This document shows positions 17,087 through 26,519 of a stretch of DNA of 64,000 nt, one piece after another. Within the stretch, counting starts at the first letter, position 1. Every line of letters begins with the position of its first letter. The position numbers were made by a program, and so were the translations under genes. Source of the stretch: Planctomycetaceae bacterium. Lineage in GTDB: Bacteria > Planctomycetota > UBA1135 > GCA-002686595. The stretch spans positions 38,326 to 102,325 of the forward strand of contig WYBT01000031.1 in assembly GCA_011525785.1 (NCBI GenBank), in the 5' to 3' direction. The notes under the pieces were generated by a model, which was not told where the DNA came from, searched no databases, and saw nothing but the letters and a program-made list of their open reading frames with translations.

Positions 17087-19417
17087 CTACTTGACGCCCA
17101 GCTTCGCCATCCGCTGCGCGCGTTCGGCCGCGAACTTCGCGATGCCGGCCCACAGCGAGTCGGGGTCGATGTGCGCTTCCTTCTTGAGCTCCTCGACGTT
17201 GCCGCCGGTGCGCCAGCGGTCGTCGAAGTCGCTCGACATCACGTAGCTCTCGGCCACCTTGTGGGGCAGCCAGTCGTGCATCAAGCGGCGTGCGCCGTTG
17301 GTGATGCAGGTCGAGTCGATCCACTCGCTCCAGGGCAGCACCTGATTGCGGTAGCTCTCGGGCTGGAGCTGGAAGAGCTCCCACGAAACCGCCTGGACGA
17401 GCTTCACGTTCGGGCCCTCGCCCTTGAGGAAGCGTGGCAAGAGTGCGTAGAGCGACTCGGTCGTGCTCGTGCCCTGACAGATGATCACGCCTTCCTTCGG
17501 GCGCTTGGGATCGAAGTCCTTGATCACGTACGCGCCCTTGGCGGCGTCGAGGTGCGAAGCGACGCCCAGCGCAGCGCGGTCGGGCACCTTGACGTTCGGA
17601 CGCGTGAGGTGGATCGCCACGATCGGCTTGTCGCTCGCGAGCGCGGCCGCGAGCGCGGGCGCGACCTCGTTGTGCTCCCAGGGATGGATGTTGATCACGT
17701 GGCCGTCGGGGAACAGCTGCGTGACGCCCGGCGAGAAGATGCCGAAGTGCGTGCGGCTGTCCTCAGCCGTCTCGGGGCCGGAGTGGCCGACGACCCAGAT
17801 CACCTTGCCGACCTCGAGCGGGCAGTCCTGCGCGAGCTGCGAGAACAGGCGCATCATCCCGTACTTCAAGTACGAGAACGAACCGTAGGTCGAGCACGCG
17901 CCCCAGTAGCCCACGAACTCGCGCTCGGGGTGCTGCGACATGTTCACCGTCGCGGCGCCGACGACCAGGCCGGCGTTGGTGAACTCCGTGATCTGCTGCG
18001 GCAAGAGCGAGCCGTGCGGGTTCTTGGTGCGCTCGTACCACCCGAAGTTCTTCGCCTCGCCGAAGTCCTTGGCGAAGCCGAACAGGCCGGTCGACTCCGC
18101 GAGGTCGGCCGAGCAGGCGAGCACCAGCGGCCGGCCCATCTTCTCGCGCGAATAGCTGTTGAGCCACGCGCCGAAGGTCATGAAGCCGTTCTTGTTCGCG
18201 ATCGCGGTCCCGGGCGCGACGAACAGCTCCTTGGGCAGTTTGTCGAGCGCCAGCCACGAGCGGTCTTCGGCCAGGTTCACCGACGCCGTGAGTCGGAAGC
18301 CCTCGGCCTTCTTGGGCACGCTGTTGCCCAGCTCGACCAGCGTGTCGGCCAGGTACTCGAGCAGCTCCTTGTCCTTCTCGAGCACGCTGAACACGGTCTT
18401 GAACCAGCCCGTCGACTGTTCGCGGCAGCGCGACTCGCCCGGATCGTTGGTGTCGCCGTGGCCCTCGAACGTCACTCCGTACTTGCGCGCGAAGTCCTCG
18501 CGGCACTTCCAGAACAGCTCCGAGTTGCGCTTGTGCGCCGCGCCGTGCGAGTGGTAGTCGAACTTGTGGTAGCCGCGGCCCTTGCGCGTCTTGACCCACA
18601 CGCAGCCCGGACGGCCGCCGGTGTTCTCGGCGCACACGATTTCGAGCAGCGCGCGCGTGATCTCAGCGTAGTTCTCGCCCTCGGTGGTCCCCGCCACGCG
18701 CCAGCCGTAGGGCTCGAACCACTCGACCGGACCGCCGTGCACGACCTCGCTGTTGGCGAAGTGATCGATGCCGTGGTCGTTCCAGTCGAACAGGTAGATC
18801 AGGTTGTCGAGGCCCAGGCCGAAGGCCGAGTTCTTGACCTCGTGGTGCGCGCCCGCGGTGTGTCCGCCTTCGCCTTCGATCGCGAACACCTTCACGTCGC
18901 CCGCGCCGGCGTGCTTGAGCGCCATCGCTTCGCCCAGAGCGGCCGGCGCGCCGTGACCCGAAGGCCCGGTGTTGAACTTGAAGAACAGCGTCTTGCCCTC
19001 CATCTCGGCGTGGCCGGGCAAGTGACCGTTGTGGCGCAGCCACAGGAGGTCTTCCCACACGAGCTGACGCTCCGAAGCGTGCGGCACGGCGTACTTGGCG
19101 TCGCCCGTCTGCTTGTAGCGCAGGCGCAGCGCCTCGTTGTAGACCGCGAGCATCGCGTAGATCACCGGGTTGCAGTGCCCGGCGACCAGCACCGAGCGAT
19201 CGCCGAAGGCCAGTTCCGGCCGGCGCACGTCCCAGCGCATCACTCCCAAGGTCGTCGCCACCATCAGCGGCGTCTTCGAGCGCGAGCCGCCCGGGTGACC
19301 GCTCTGGCGCAGGTTGAGCATCAGGTCGATGCACTGGTCGATCAGGTCGCCGATCTTCTCCCAGTGGTGGAAGTTGCGGCTGAGGCTCTCGAAATTGGGC
19401 TTGGCGAGGGTCTGCAT
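17087..19417 (-). CDS. Divergent transketolase-family TPP enzyme
   Basis: A 776-residue thiamine-diphosphate enzyme. Residues about 35-50 contain RQSGHPGGSRS, and a VLVAGHCNPVIYAML segment and FNTGPSGHG follow. The cofactor/metal motif reads EGEGGHTAGAHHEV followed by GLDNLIYLFDWND, equivalent to the GDG...N motif but with Glu in place of Asp. The middle domain has FGEAKNFGWYERTKNP and GHSGPETAEDSRTHFG, aligning with the pyrimidine-binding domain, where a DGPTHQ-type loop is usual. The C-terminal domain follows from about residue 640. It is longer than typical transketolase (about 660). Substrate is uncertain: pentose-phosphate transketolase is likeliest. It is transcribed alone; a TAGACT hexamer at 19494-19489 is a candidate -10. 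Confidence 0.75.
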   Translation of the reverse strand: MQTLAKPNFESLSRNFHHWEKIGDLIDQCIDLMLNLRQSGHPGGSRSKTPLMVATTLGVMRWDVRRPELAFGDRSVLVAGHCNPVIYAMLAVYNEALRLRYKQTGDAKYAVPHASERQLVWEDLLWLRHNGHLPGHAEMEGKTLFFKFNTGPSGHGAPAALGEAMALKHAGAGDVKVFAIEGEGGHTAGAHHEVKNSAFGLGLDNLIYLFDWNDHGIDHFANSEVVHGGPVEWFEPYGWRVAGTTEGENYAEITRALLEIVCAENTGGRPGCVWVKTRKGRGYHKFDYHSHGAAHKRNSELFWKCREDFARKYGVTFEGHGDTNDPGESRCREQSTGWFKTVFSVLEKDKELLEYLADTLVELGNSVPKKAEGFRLTASVNLAEDRSWLALDKLPKELFVAPGTAIANKNGFMTFGAWLNSYSREKMGRPLVLACSADLAESTGLFGFAKDFGEAKNFGWYERTKNPHGSLLPQQITEFTNAGLVVGAATVNMSQHPEREFVGYWGACSTYGSFSYLKYGMMRLFSQLAQDCPLEVGKVIWVVGHSGPETAEDSRTHFGIFSPGVTQLFPDGHVINIHPWEHNEVAPALAAALASDKPIVAIHLTRPNVKVPDRAALGVASHLDAAKGAYVIKDFDPKRPKEGVIICQGTSTTESLYALLPRFLKGEGPNVKLVQAVSWELFQLQPESYRNQVLPWSEWIDSTCITNGARRLMHDWLPHKVAESYVMSSDFDDRWRTGGNVEELKKEAHIDPDSLWAGIAKFAAERAQRMAKLGVK

Positions 19418-19528
19418 TGAGGGGACGGTTCAGGGCGCTGTGGCGCGCGGAACAGCTCGAAAAACGGCTCCGAATGGACGCAAAGCGCAGTCTAGCAGAC
19501 GGGCGCCGCGGGGCGCTCCCTCGCCCGT

Positions 19529-20833
19529 GTGCTCGACAGCCGCGCTCGCAGAGTGTTGGCTCATGGCGTCGTGGCCGAAGTCGAAGTCGAGATCCGATCG
19601 CTTCCCAAGAGCTGGTTGCTGCGCCATCCGCGGCTGCTGCGCCCGACCGTCTTCGCGCTGATCGTCGCGATCTTCGCCGTCGACTGGTTCATGCCGCGCG
19701 TGGTCGCGCTGTCGATGCTCTACACGATTCCCATCCTGGTGAGTCTGTGGGTCGCGCGTCGGCGCTTCACGTTCGCAGTCGCGACCGCGTGCGCTTTGCT
19801 CACGCTGGTTGGGGTCAATCGCTCCGACGGCGGGAGCCCGGGCGTCGCGATGGCCAACGCCGCGGCCGCGATCTTCTCGATCGCGATGGTCAGCGTGCTG
19901 GGGCTGATGCGGCTGACCACAGAGCGCGAGCTGGCCTATGTGCGCAAACTCGCCACGACCACCTTGCGCAGCCTCGGCGAGGCCGTGATCACGATCAATC
20001 GCGTCGGCGAAGTGCGCTTCGCCAACCGCGTGGCGTGCGAGCTGCTCGGCCGACCGTCGTCCGAACTCGTCGGCGGCCGTGCCAGCGACGTGTTCATCGT
20101 GCGCGACGTCGAGCCCGAGTTCCCGCCCATCGCCGAACTCGCCGAACGCGGCGCGGAATCGCGCGAAGCGGTGCTGTTCGCCTACGGCGGCCGGCGCGTG
20201 CCCATCGAGTACGTGCGCTCGCCGATCCAGAGCGCCGAAGGCGAGCAGTTCGGCGAGGTGGTCGTGTTCCGCGACATCTCGGCGCGCAAGGAGCACGACG
20301 AGGCCATCAAGCGCCTGGCGTATCGCGACGAGCTCACCGGTCTGCCCAACCGCGTTTCGCTGGCCGATCGCTTGCAACTCGAGTTGGCCCACGCCAAGCG
20401 CAACAAGGAGCAGCTCGCCGTGGCCTACATCGACCTCGACGGCTTCAAGGAGGTCAACGACAAGTACGGCCACGCCGCCGGCGACGCCCTGCTGCGCGAG
20501 GTGGCCGAACGCATGCGCGGCGTGCTGCGCGGCGGCGACACGATCGCGCGCCTGGGCGGGGACGAATTCGTGGTCGTGCTGCCCGGCGTCGGCGGCGCGG
20601 AGTACGCGCGGCGCGTGGGGGAGAAGTTGATCGCCTCGATCGAGGCGCCGATCGAATTCGAGGGCAAGTCGCTCCGCGCCAGTGCGTCCTTCGGCGCAGC
20701 GCTCTACCCGCGCGACGGCGACGAGCCGCAGATGCTCATGCGCCGCGCCGACAAGGCCATGTACCGCGCCAAATCGCTCGGCCCGGGCCGCGCGCAGATC
20801 TACCAGAACCTGGGCGACTCGCAGTGGGGCTGA
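19529..20833 (+). CDS. Membrane diguanylate cyclase with PAS domain
   Basis: A protein of about 434 residues. The N-terminus has four hydrophobic segments (about residues 37-145; e.g. FALIVAIFAVDWF and IFSIAMVSVLGLM). A PAS domain spans about 148-262 (LGEAVITINRVGEVRFANR). The GGDEF domain spans about 268-430 with the intact active site GGDEF at 343-347 and an I-site RGGD five residues before it, so it should make c-di-GMP and be product-inhibited. The start is uncertain: GTG 19529 is listed, and GTG 19571 is possible. There is no EAL domain. It is divergent from the transketolase gene. Confidence 0.85.
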   Translation: MLDSRARRVLAHGVVAEVEVEIRSLPKSWLLRHPRLLRPTVFALIVAIFAVDWFMPRVVALSMLYTIPILVSLWVARRRFTFAVATACALLTLVGVNRSDGGSPGVAMANAAAAIFSIAMVSVLGLMRLTTERELAYVRKLATTTLRSLGEAVITINRVGEVRFANRVACELLGRPSSELVGGRASDVFIVRDVEPEFPPIAELAERGAESREAVLFAYGGRRVPIEYVRSPIQSAEGEQFGEVVVFRDISARKEHDEAIKRLAYRDELTGLPNRVSLADRLQLELAHAKRNKEQLAVAYIDLDGFKEVNDKYGHAAGDALLREVAERMRGVLRGGDTIARLGGDEFVVVLPGVGGAEYARRVGEKLIASIEAPIEFEGKSLRASASFGAALYPRDGDEPQMLMRRADKAMYRAKSLGPGRAQIYQNLGDSQWG

Positions 20834-20843
20834 CGCGCGCGCG

Positions 20844-22034
20844 TCACTCTTCCCACAGGCGCGCGAGGTCGTCGAGCGCGTCCTGCGTGCTGCGCGTGCG
20901 CCGCGATTCCCAGCGCCGCATGCTGGCGTACACGTCGCGCAGCGCCTGATCCTCGCGCGGATCGGAGAGCTTGGCTTCGCGCAGGATCGGGAACACCACC
21001 GACGCCAGCCGATTCCAGCGCGTGCGCCCCAGCCGCGTCTCGCCCGAGGCGAGCAGGATGTTGAGCGCCAGGGCCACGCGCAGCTCGCCGTCCTGCTCGC
21101 GTTCGAGCGCGTCGAGCATGGCGTCGATCGCGCGCACGTCGCGCAGCTTCCACAGCCCCTTGGCGGCGGCCAGGCGCGCGCCCGGCGCGGGATCGCGCAG
21201 GCGCTCGAACCAGCCCAGGACCGTCCCGTCGGCGAGCACGCGCTCCAGGCGCTCGCGCGCGGCCGCCACGGCGCCGATCTGGGCCGCCTGCTGCTCGAAG
21301 ATGCGCTTCCACTCCAGCCAGTCGGCGTCCGGCGCCTGCTGCGCGAGGTCGAACACGAGCGCCCAGCCCAGGAAGTGCACGAGCAGGTTCTCACGCGCGT
21401 CGTATTCGTCGCGGGCGTGCAGGGCGAGCAGGCGCGCGAGGTCGGCGTCGCTCAGCCGTTGCTCGCGCAACTCGCGCAGCGGCCAGCAGGCCAGTCCGTC
21501 GACGTGCCAGCGTTCGCCGTGGAACGCGCCGTCGCCCCAGTACGAAGCCACGCCCTCTTCGAACCACAGCGGCAGGTCGAGGTGCTGCTCGGCGATGCGC
21601 GCGTGCACCAGCTCGTGCAGCGCGGTGCCGACCTCGGCCACGCCCAGGAACACGCCGCTGGACTGGAACAGCATCGAGCCGCCCTTGACGTGGAAGGCGC
21701 GGACGCGTGCCGGTCCGATGCCGGGCACGTCGTGCAGCTCCGCGTCGCCCGGCTCGAGCCGCGCGCCCGACTTGTCCGCGTCGGGCGCCTCGCTCTCCCA
21801 GGCGTGGATGCGCACGCGCCGCTCGAACGGACCCATGCGCGCTTCGACCGCTTCGAACGCCGGCCCGAGCGCGCGGCCGAAGCGATCGACGTCGACGGCT
21901 TCACCGTCCTTGACGTACAGCGTCCAGGTCCGCTCGCGGTGGATCGGCGTCCAGCCGGCGCACGAGGTGCTGAACAGCGCGAGCAGGAGCGCGAGCACGC
22001 CTCGCAGCCAACCTGATCCTCGCGCCTTGATCAC
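20844..22034 (-). CDS. Lipoprotein zinc metallopeptidase (gluzincin) with HEAT-like C-terminus
   Basis: About 396 residues from GTG 22034, chosen because it places a good signal peptide (GWLRGVLALLLALFSTSC) directly at the N-terminus; ATG 22091 would add 19 residues. The lipobox Cys anchors it to a membrane. The catalytic motif ALHELVHARIA (HExxH) is followed about 25 residues later by WFEEGVASYW, the third zinc ligand Glu of gluzincins. The last 150 residues are helical, Arg/Leu/Ala-rich and HEAT-like. It resembles the peptidase-MA/DUF1570 type common in planctomycetes. It is convergent with the diguanylate cyclase gene, leaving 10 bases between the stops. Confidence 0.78.
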   Translation of the reverse strand: MIKARGSGWLRGVLALLLALFSTSCAGWTPIHRERTWTLYVKDGEAVDVDRFGRALGPAFEAVEARMGPFERRVRIHAWESEAPDADKSGARLEPGDAELHDVPGIGPARVRAFHVKGGSMLFQSSGVFLGVAEVGTALHELVHARIAEQHLDLPLWFEEGVASYWGDGAFHGERWHVDGLACWPLRELREQRLSDADLARLLALHARDEYDARENLLVHFLGWALVFDLAQQAPDADWLEWKRIFEQQAAQIGAVAAARERLERVLADGTVLGWFERLRDPAPGARLAAAKGLWKLRDVRAIDAMLDALEREQDGELRVALALNILLASGETRLGRTRWNRLASVVFPILREAKLSDPREDQALRDVYASMRRWESRRTRSTQDALDDLARLWEE

Positions 22035-22168
22035 GCGACCATCGTCGGCCCGCTGCGCAGGACTGTCCAGCCTTGGCGCAGCTTCCGACACTGGGCTAAC
22101 CTCTTGCGCCGAACTTCGACGCGCCGCGCCATCCGGCGCGCGCCGACGACATCCTCCAGGAACGCCCG

Positions 22169-22405
22169 ATGGCCACGTTTCGCTGCGAACTCGACGCCCC
22201 CAACAACATCGTCATGGTGATGGTCACCGAGGACGACGGCAGCGAGCACGACTACCAGTTCGACTTCGACCCGCGCTCGGGCCGCTACGAATTCAGCGAG
22301 CGCGACATCCTCGAGCGCGATTTCGGCGCCGACTGGGTCGACGAGATGGAGTCGGCCGTCAAGAAGCTGATCGACGGCGCGGTCGCCGCGCGCAAGGGCG
22401 GCTGA
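22169..22405 (+). CDS. Small acidic protein of unknown function
   Basis: A 78-residue protein: FRCELDAPNNIVMVMVTED, then DYQFDFDPRSGRYEF and a C-terminal amphipathic helix (DEMESAVKKLIDGAVA). It is predicted to be soluble, with an N-terminal beta-sheet and C-terminal helix. No family is recognised. It is divergent from the metallopeptidase lipoprotein and convergent with the TIGR04282-type gene. Codon use matches neighbours, which supports it being real. Confidence 0.6.
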   Translation: MATFRCELDAPNNIVMVMVTEDDGSEHDYQFDFDPRSGRYEFSERDILERDFGADWVDEMESAVKKLIDGAVAARKGG

Positions 22406-22432
22406 AGTCCGGGCGACTGCGCCCCGCCCGCG

Positions 22433-23098
22433 TCAGCGTTCCCCGCGCAGTTCGGCGAGCGCGCGCGCTGTCGCCGGCGCCAACTGCGGGGCCCGTACGA
22501 GCTGGTCCTCGAGCCGGGCGAGTTCCGCGTCGCCGTCGATATCGTCGAGTTCGTCCAGCAAGCTCGCGCGCAGTCCTGCTGCGGCGGCGCGCTCCAAGGT
22601 CTGCGCGAGCACGCGCTCCGTGCTCCACGCGAGGCCCTCGAACAGCTCGGGTCGAGGCCGCGCGAGGCCGATCAGGTAGTACCCGCCGTCGCGCGCGGGG
22701 CCCAGGACCAGCTCGCAGCGCCCGAGCTCCGCCAGCGCAGACTCGATCCGAGCCGCGCCGAGTTGCGGAGCGTCGGAGCCGATCACGACTGCGCGCGCAG
22801 CGCCGGCCGCGAAGGCGCGCTCGAAGGCGTCGGCGATGCGCGCGCCGAGGTCTCCGCGCGCCTGTGCAAAGCGCTCGAAGTCCGGCGCGCGCTCGGCGAA
22901 CTCGCCGGCGGCATCCTCCGGGGTGAATCCGAGCCAGCGCCGCTCGACGGAGGCGGCTCGCACGCTCGCGAGCGTGTCCTCGAGGAACGCCCGCGCGAGC
23001 TGCGCGGCCTGCTCGAGCGTCCGGCGCCCCGCTGCGGCGAGGCGTGTCTTGGCGAGCCCCGGCCGCGGGGCCTTGGCGAGCACGACGAGCGCGTTCAC
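22433..23098 (-). CDS. TIGR04282/DUF2064-type glycosyltransferase
   Basis: A 221-residue protein from GTG 23098, where the family starts (NALVVLAKAPRPGLAKTRLA, with the nucleotide-binding K-P-G-x-x-K-T-R-L motif). Later motifs are VVIGSDAPQL (D-x-P, as in cofactor-guanylyltransferase-like enzymes) and LVLGPARDGGYYLIGL, both diagnostic of this group. Length fits. A longer reading from ATG 23182 would add Arg/Pro-rich residues and cover the promoter. TACCGT at 23111-23106 lies 7 bases before GTG 23098, implying a leaderless message. The physiological sugar acceptor is unknown. Confidence 0.82.
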   Translation of the reverse strand: MNALVVLAKAPRPGLAKTRLAAAGRRTLEQAAQLARAFLEDTLASVRAASVERRWLGFTPEDAAGEFAERAPDFERFAQARGDLGARIADAFERAFAAGAARAVVIGSDAPQLGAARIESALAELGRCELVLGPARDGGYYLIGLARPRPELFEGLAWSTERVLAQTLERAAAAGLRASLLDELDDIDGDAELARLEDQLVRAPQLAPATARALAELRGER

Positions 23099-23105
23099 AT
23101 GGCGC

Positions 23106-23111
23106 ACGGTA
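23106..23111 (-). promoter_or_regulatory. Candidate -10 element of the 23098 gene (leaderless)
   Basis: TACCGT on the minus strand (23111 to 23106) is separated from GTG 23098 by 7 bases, placing the transcription start at or next to the start codon. Confidence 0.4.
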
Positions 23112-23167
23112 CTTCGCGCGCGTGGCGGCGGCGCAGCGCTCCCGTGTCGTTTCGCCGACCAGCGACT

Positions 23168-23173
23168 TACCCT
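23168..23173 (+). promoter_or_regulatory. Candidate -10 element of the M28 peptidase gene (leaderless)
   Basis: TACCCT at 23168-23173 is followed after 7 bases by ATG 23181, so the predicted transcript starts at about 23180. No Shine-Dalgarno sequence is present. Confidence 0.4.
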
Positions 23174-23180
23174 GGGCGCC

Positions 23181-24617
23181 ATGGCTTCGCGCTACGTCCG
23201 CGTTCTCGCCCCTTGGATCGTCTCGCTCGCTCTGGTTCGCGCCGTCGACGCGCGGCAGGGCGCCGTCGAGCGCGCGGACCCGGCTGTGACGCGCGCCGAC
23301 ATCGAAGCTTGCGTGCGAGCGCTGGCCGCGGATGAGCTGAAGGGGCGCGCGACGGGCACGCCCGAGTGCGTGCGCGCCGGCGAGCACCTCGCGCAGGCGC
23401 TGAAGCGTGCGGGCGTCGCTCCCGCGGGCGACGACGGCGGCTACCTGCAGAAGGTGCCCTTCGCGCGCGTCGAGTACCGCTCGGCGCCCAAGCTCGTGGC
23501 CTGGACGGGCGCGGAGACGAAGCACGAGCGCGTGCAAGGCATCGACTTCACCTTCGCGGGCGGTGTCGCGGGCAAGCGCAGCCGCCTGCGCGTCAAGCTC
23601 GTCACCAAGGCCGAAGAGATGCCGGCCGCACCCGACGAGGAGCTCGCGCTGTTCCTCGACGGCTCGCAGCGCGAACGGCAGGAGTGGTTGGGCGAGGGCC
23701 GCGGCGCCGGCTACGGGATGTTGATCACGCCGGGAACCAAGACGCCGGGCAAGGAAGCGGACTCACGTGCGCCGCGCTCGCGCGACCTGCCGGGCGAGAT
23801 GGCGCGCTCGAGCACCGCGCGCATCCAGGCCAACGGCGAACTGCTCGCCGGCCTGCGCGACGGGACGATCGAGGCGCTGCGCCTGGAGCTCGAGAGCGAC
23901 TACACCGAGCTGCCCGCGTTCAACGTGATCGGCAAGCTCGCCGGCGTCGGGACGGCCGAGCGCCCGGAGCTGGCGCAGGAGGCGATCGTTTTCAGCGCCC
24001 ACTACGACCACATCGGGCTCGACGCGCGGGCCGCCGAGGGCGCCGACCGGATTCGCAACGGCGCGGACGACGACGCCTCGGGTTGCGCCGCGGTGCTCGA
24101 GCTGGCCGAGGCCTTCGCCGCCGGTCCGCCGCCGGCGCGCACGCTGATCTTCTTCTTCGCCACTGGCGAAGAGATCGGCCTGGTGGGCACGCACCACTAC
24201 ATCAACTACCCCGTCGTTCCGCTCGAGCGCACCGCCGCCAACCTCAACTTCGAGATGATCGGCCGCCCCGACGAGCTGATCGGCGGCGCGGGCAAGCTGT
24301 GGCTGACGGGCTTCGAGCTGTCGAACCTCGGCCCGCGCTTCCGCGAGCTGGGGCTCGCGATCGAGAGCGATCAACGTCCCGACCAGAACTTCTTCCAGCG
24401 CTCCGACAACTACGCCTTCGCGATCAAGGGCGTCGTGGCGCAGACGCTGTCGAGCTACAACCTCCACCGCGACTACCACCAGGTCAGCGACGAGCCCGCG
24501 ACGCTCGACTACGCGCACATGGAGAGCTGCGTGCGCGCCGCGCTCGAGGCCGCGCGCGCACTGGCCGACGGGCGCATCGATCCGGCCTGGGCGCCGGGCA
24601 AGAACCCCAAGCGCTGA
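23181..24617 (+). CDS. Secreted M28-family zinc aminopeptidase
   Basis: A 478-residue exported hydrolase. ATG 23181 gives a signal peptide (VLAPWIVSLALVRAVDA). Zinc-site motifs in order are AHYDHIG (His, Asp), NGADDDASG (bridging Asp), FFFATGEEIGLVG (catalytic Glu and ligand Glu), NFEMIGR (ligand, Glu where Asp is more usual) and RDYHQVSDEP (last His). A PA-like insertion domain (about residues 120-250) precedes the catalytic core. It removes N-terminal residues from peptides outside the cytoplasm (family knowledge). It is the first gene of a unit with the octahaem cytochrome (12-base gap) and a membrane protein. Confidence 0.9.
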   Translation: MASRYVRVLAPWIVSLALVRAVDARQGAVERADPAVTRADIEACVRALAADELKGRATGTPECVRAGEHLAQALKRAGVAPAGDDGGYLQKVPFARVEYRSAPKLVAWTGAETKHERVQGIDFTFAGGVAGKRSRLRVKLVTKAEEMPAAPDEELALFLDGSQRERQEWLGEGRGAGYGMLITPGTKTPGKEADSRAPRSRDLPGEMARSSTARIQANGELLAGLRDGTIEALRLELESDYTELPAFNVIGKLAGVGTAERPELAQEAIVFSAHYDHIGLDARAAEGADRIRNGADDDASGCAAVLELAEAFAAGPPPARTLIFFFATGEEIGLVGTHHYINYPVVPLERTAANLNFEMIGRPDELIGGAGKLWLTGFELSNLGPRFRELGLAIESDQRPDQNFFQRSDNYAFAIKGVVAQTLSSYNLHRDYHQVSDEPATLDYAHMESCVRAALEAARALADGRIDPAWAPGKNPKR

Positions 24618-24629
24618 AGCGCGGTCGCC

Positions 24630-26519
24630 ATGGGCTCGAACGCCGCTTCACCGCTCGCGCTCTCTGCAGCGTTGTGCGCTGCGCCGCTGGCCATGGGGCT
24701 CGCGCTGTGGTTGGGCCCCGACCCCACGCGCATCGACCCGTCCGGCGGACTGCTCGCGCGCGGCGGCGAGTACATCGGGGCCGACGCGTGCCGCGCGTGC
24801 CACCCCGAGCAGCACGCCTCGTGGGATGCGACCTTCCACTCGTCGATGACGCAGTTGCCGACGCGCGAGAGCGTGCGCGGCCGCTTCGACGGCGTCGCCG
24901 TGACGCTCTTCGGCGCCAGCGCGCGGCCCTTCGAGCGCGAGGGCGAGTTCTGCTTCGAGCTGCCCGCGATCGGAAGCGAGCCCGCGCGCGTCGCCACGGT
25001 CGCGCTCGCCGTGGGCTCGCGCCGCTACCAGCAGTACTTCGAGCTCGTCGGCGACGCCGTGGGCGGTGCGTACCGTCGCCTTCCGCTGGTGTGGCACATC
25101 GGCGACCAGCGCTGGATGCACATGAACGGCGTGTTCCTCTCGCCCGACAACAACGACTGGAGTCGCCACCAGTCGCTGTGGAACGAGAACTGCATCTTCT
25201 GCCACAACACGGCGCCGTCGCCCGGACTCGAGCTGGGCCGCGACGGCGCGCCCGCGCCCGCGCCCAAGCACTTCGACAGCTCCGTGGCGGACCTGGGGAT
25301 CTCGTGCGAGTCGTGCCACGGCCCGGGAGCGGAGCACGCGAGCAAGCATCGCTCGCCGCTGTCGCGCTATGCCTCGCACCACGCGGGCGGCGGCGACGAG
25401 CGCATCATCGATCCGCTCGCGCTCGACCAGGCGCAGGCCACGGCGTTGTGCGGACAGTGCCACTCGCAGCGCCTGCCCTCGCCGCCCGAGAAGATCTGGA
25501 CCTACATGGAGTCGGGGCCGACCTTCCGGCCCGGGGATGTGCTCGCCGGCCACGTCGAGCCCATTCGACGCGACACACCGCCGCTCGGCGCAGATGCGAG
25601 CCGCGGCTTCGAAGAGCGCTTCTGGTCGGACGGGACCGCGCGCCTCACGGCGTACGAGTACCTGGGGGTCACGCAATCTCCGTGCTACGACGGCGGCGAG
25701 CTGACCTGTTTTTCGTGCCACGTGATGCACGGCGGCGACGTGCACGGCCAGATCGAGCCGCACATGCGTTCGGACGCGGCCTGTACGCAGTGCCATGCGG
25801 AGCTCGCCGCGGATCTGCGGGCGCACACGCACCACGATCCCGCTGGGGCGGGCTCGCGCTGCCTCGACTGCCACATGCCGCACATGGTGTACGGCGTGGT
25901 GGAGATCCACCGCAGCCATCGCATCGAGAGCCCCGACACGCGCCGCGACGTCGAGGGCGGGAGGCCGCACGCTTGCACGCAGTGCCACGCCGATCGCGAC
26001 GCGCTGTGGGCCGCCGATCGCATGCGCGAGTGGTGGGGCGAGCGCTACGAGCGACCGCGCTCGCGGCCGGATGGCGCGCCGCTGGAGGTCCCCGAAGCCC
26101 TGGCCTCGCTGCACGCGGGCGACGCCGTGCAGCGCGCGGTCTACGCCTGGCGGCTGGGCCGGCCGGAGAGCGCGCTCGACGAAACGGGCCGCGCGGCGGC
26201 GGCGCTGAACCTGATCGTCACGCTCGGCGACGGCTACCCCAGCGTGCGCGTGATCGCGCGCCGCTCGCTGCGGGCCCTGGATGAGCGCGCGGGTTTGGGA
26301 CTGCGCCCGTGGCTCGAGCGTTTCGATCCGCTGGCGCCACCCGAACAACGGACGCCCGCGCTGCTCGAACTGCTCGAGCAGGCGCCGCGTGCGCTGGGGC
26401 GCAAGCTCGCACGTCCCGCCGACGCGCTCATGATCGACGCGCGCGGCCGGCTCGACCTCGAGCGCGTGCGAAGGCTGCTCGACCTCCAAAGCGACCACGT
26501 GATTTCCATCGGCGAATGA
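24630..26519 (+). CDS. Eight-haem c-type cytochrome, membrane-anchored or exported
   Basis: A 629-residue protein with an N-terminal hydrophobic segment and eight CxxCH haem motifs at about residues 54 (CRACH), 188 (CIFCH), 226 (CESCH), 274 (CGQCH), 360 (CFSCH), 385 (CTQCH), 411 (CLDCH) and 449 (CTQCH). The closely packed pairs and the motif order fit the cytochrome c554/octahaem family used in respiratory or detoxifying electron transfer. The last 170 residues have no haem and are helical, HEAT-like. Its stop overlaps the next start (ATGA), so a small membrane protein is translationally coupled. The substrate is not evident. Maturation would need Ccm/Ccs functions, which are not in this window. 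Confidence 0.88.
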   Translation: MGSNAASPLALSAALCAAPLAMGLALWLGPDPTRIDPSGGLLARGGEYIGADACRACHPEQHASWDATFHSSMTQLPTRESVRGRFDGVAVTLFGASARPFEREGEFCFELPAIGSEPARVATVALAVGSRRYQQYFELVGDAVGGAYRRLPLVWHIGDQRWMHMNGVFLSPDNNDWSRHQSLWNENCIFCHNTAPSPGLELGRDGAPAPAPKHFDSSVADLGISCESCHGPGAEHASKHRSPLSRYASHHAGGGDERIIDPLALDQAQATALCGQCHSQRLPSPPEKIWTYMESGPTFRPGDVLAGHVEPIRRDTPPLGADASRGFEERFWSDGTARLTAYEYLGVTQSPCYDGGELTCFSCHVMHGGDVHGQIEPHMRSDAACTQCHAELAADLRAHTHHDPAGAGSRCLDCHMPHMVYGVVEIHRSHRIESPDTRRDVEGGRPHACTQCHADRDALWAADRMREWWGERYERPRSRPDGAPLEVPEALASLHAGDAVQRAVYAWRLGRPESALDETGRAAAALNLIVTLGDGYPSVRVIARRSLRALDERAGLGLRPWLERFDPLAPPEQRTPALLELLEQAPRALGRKLARPADALMIDARGRLDLERVRRLLDLQSDHVISIGE

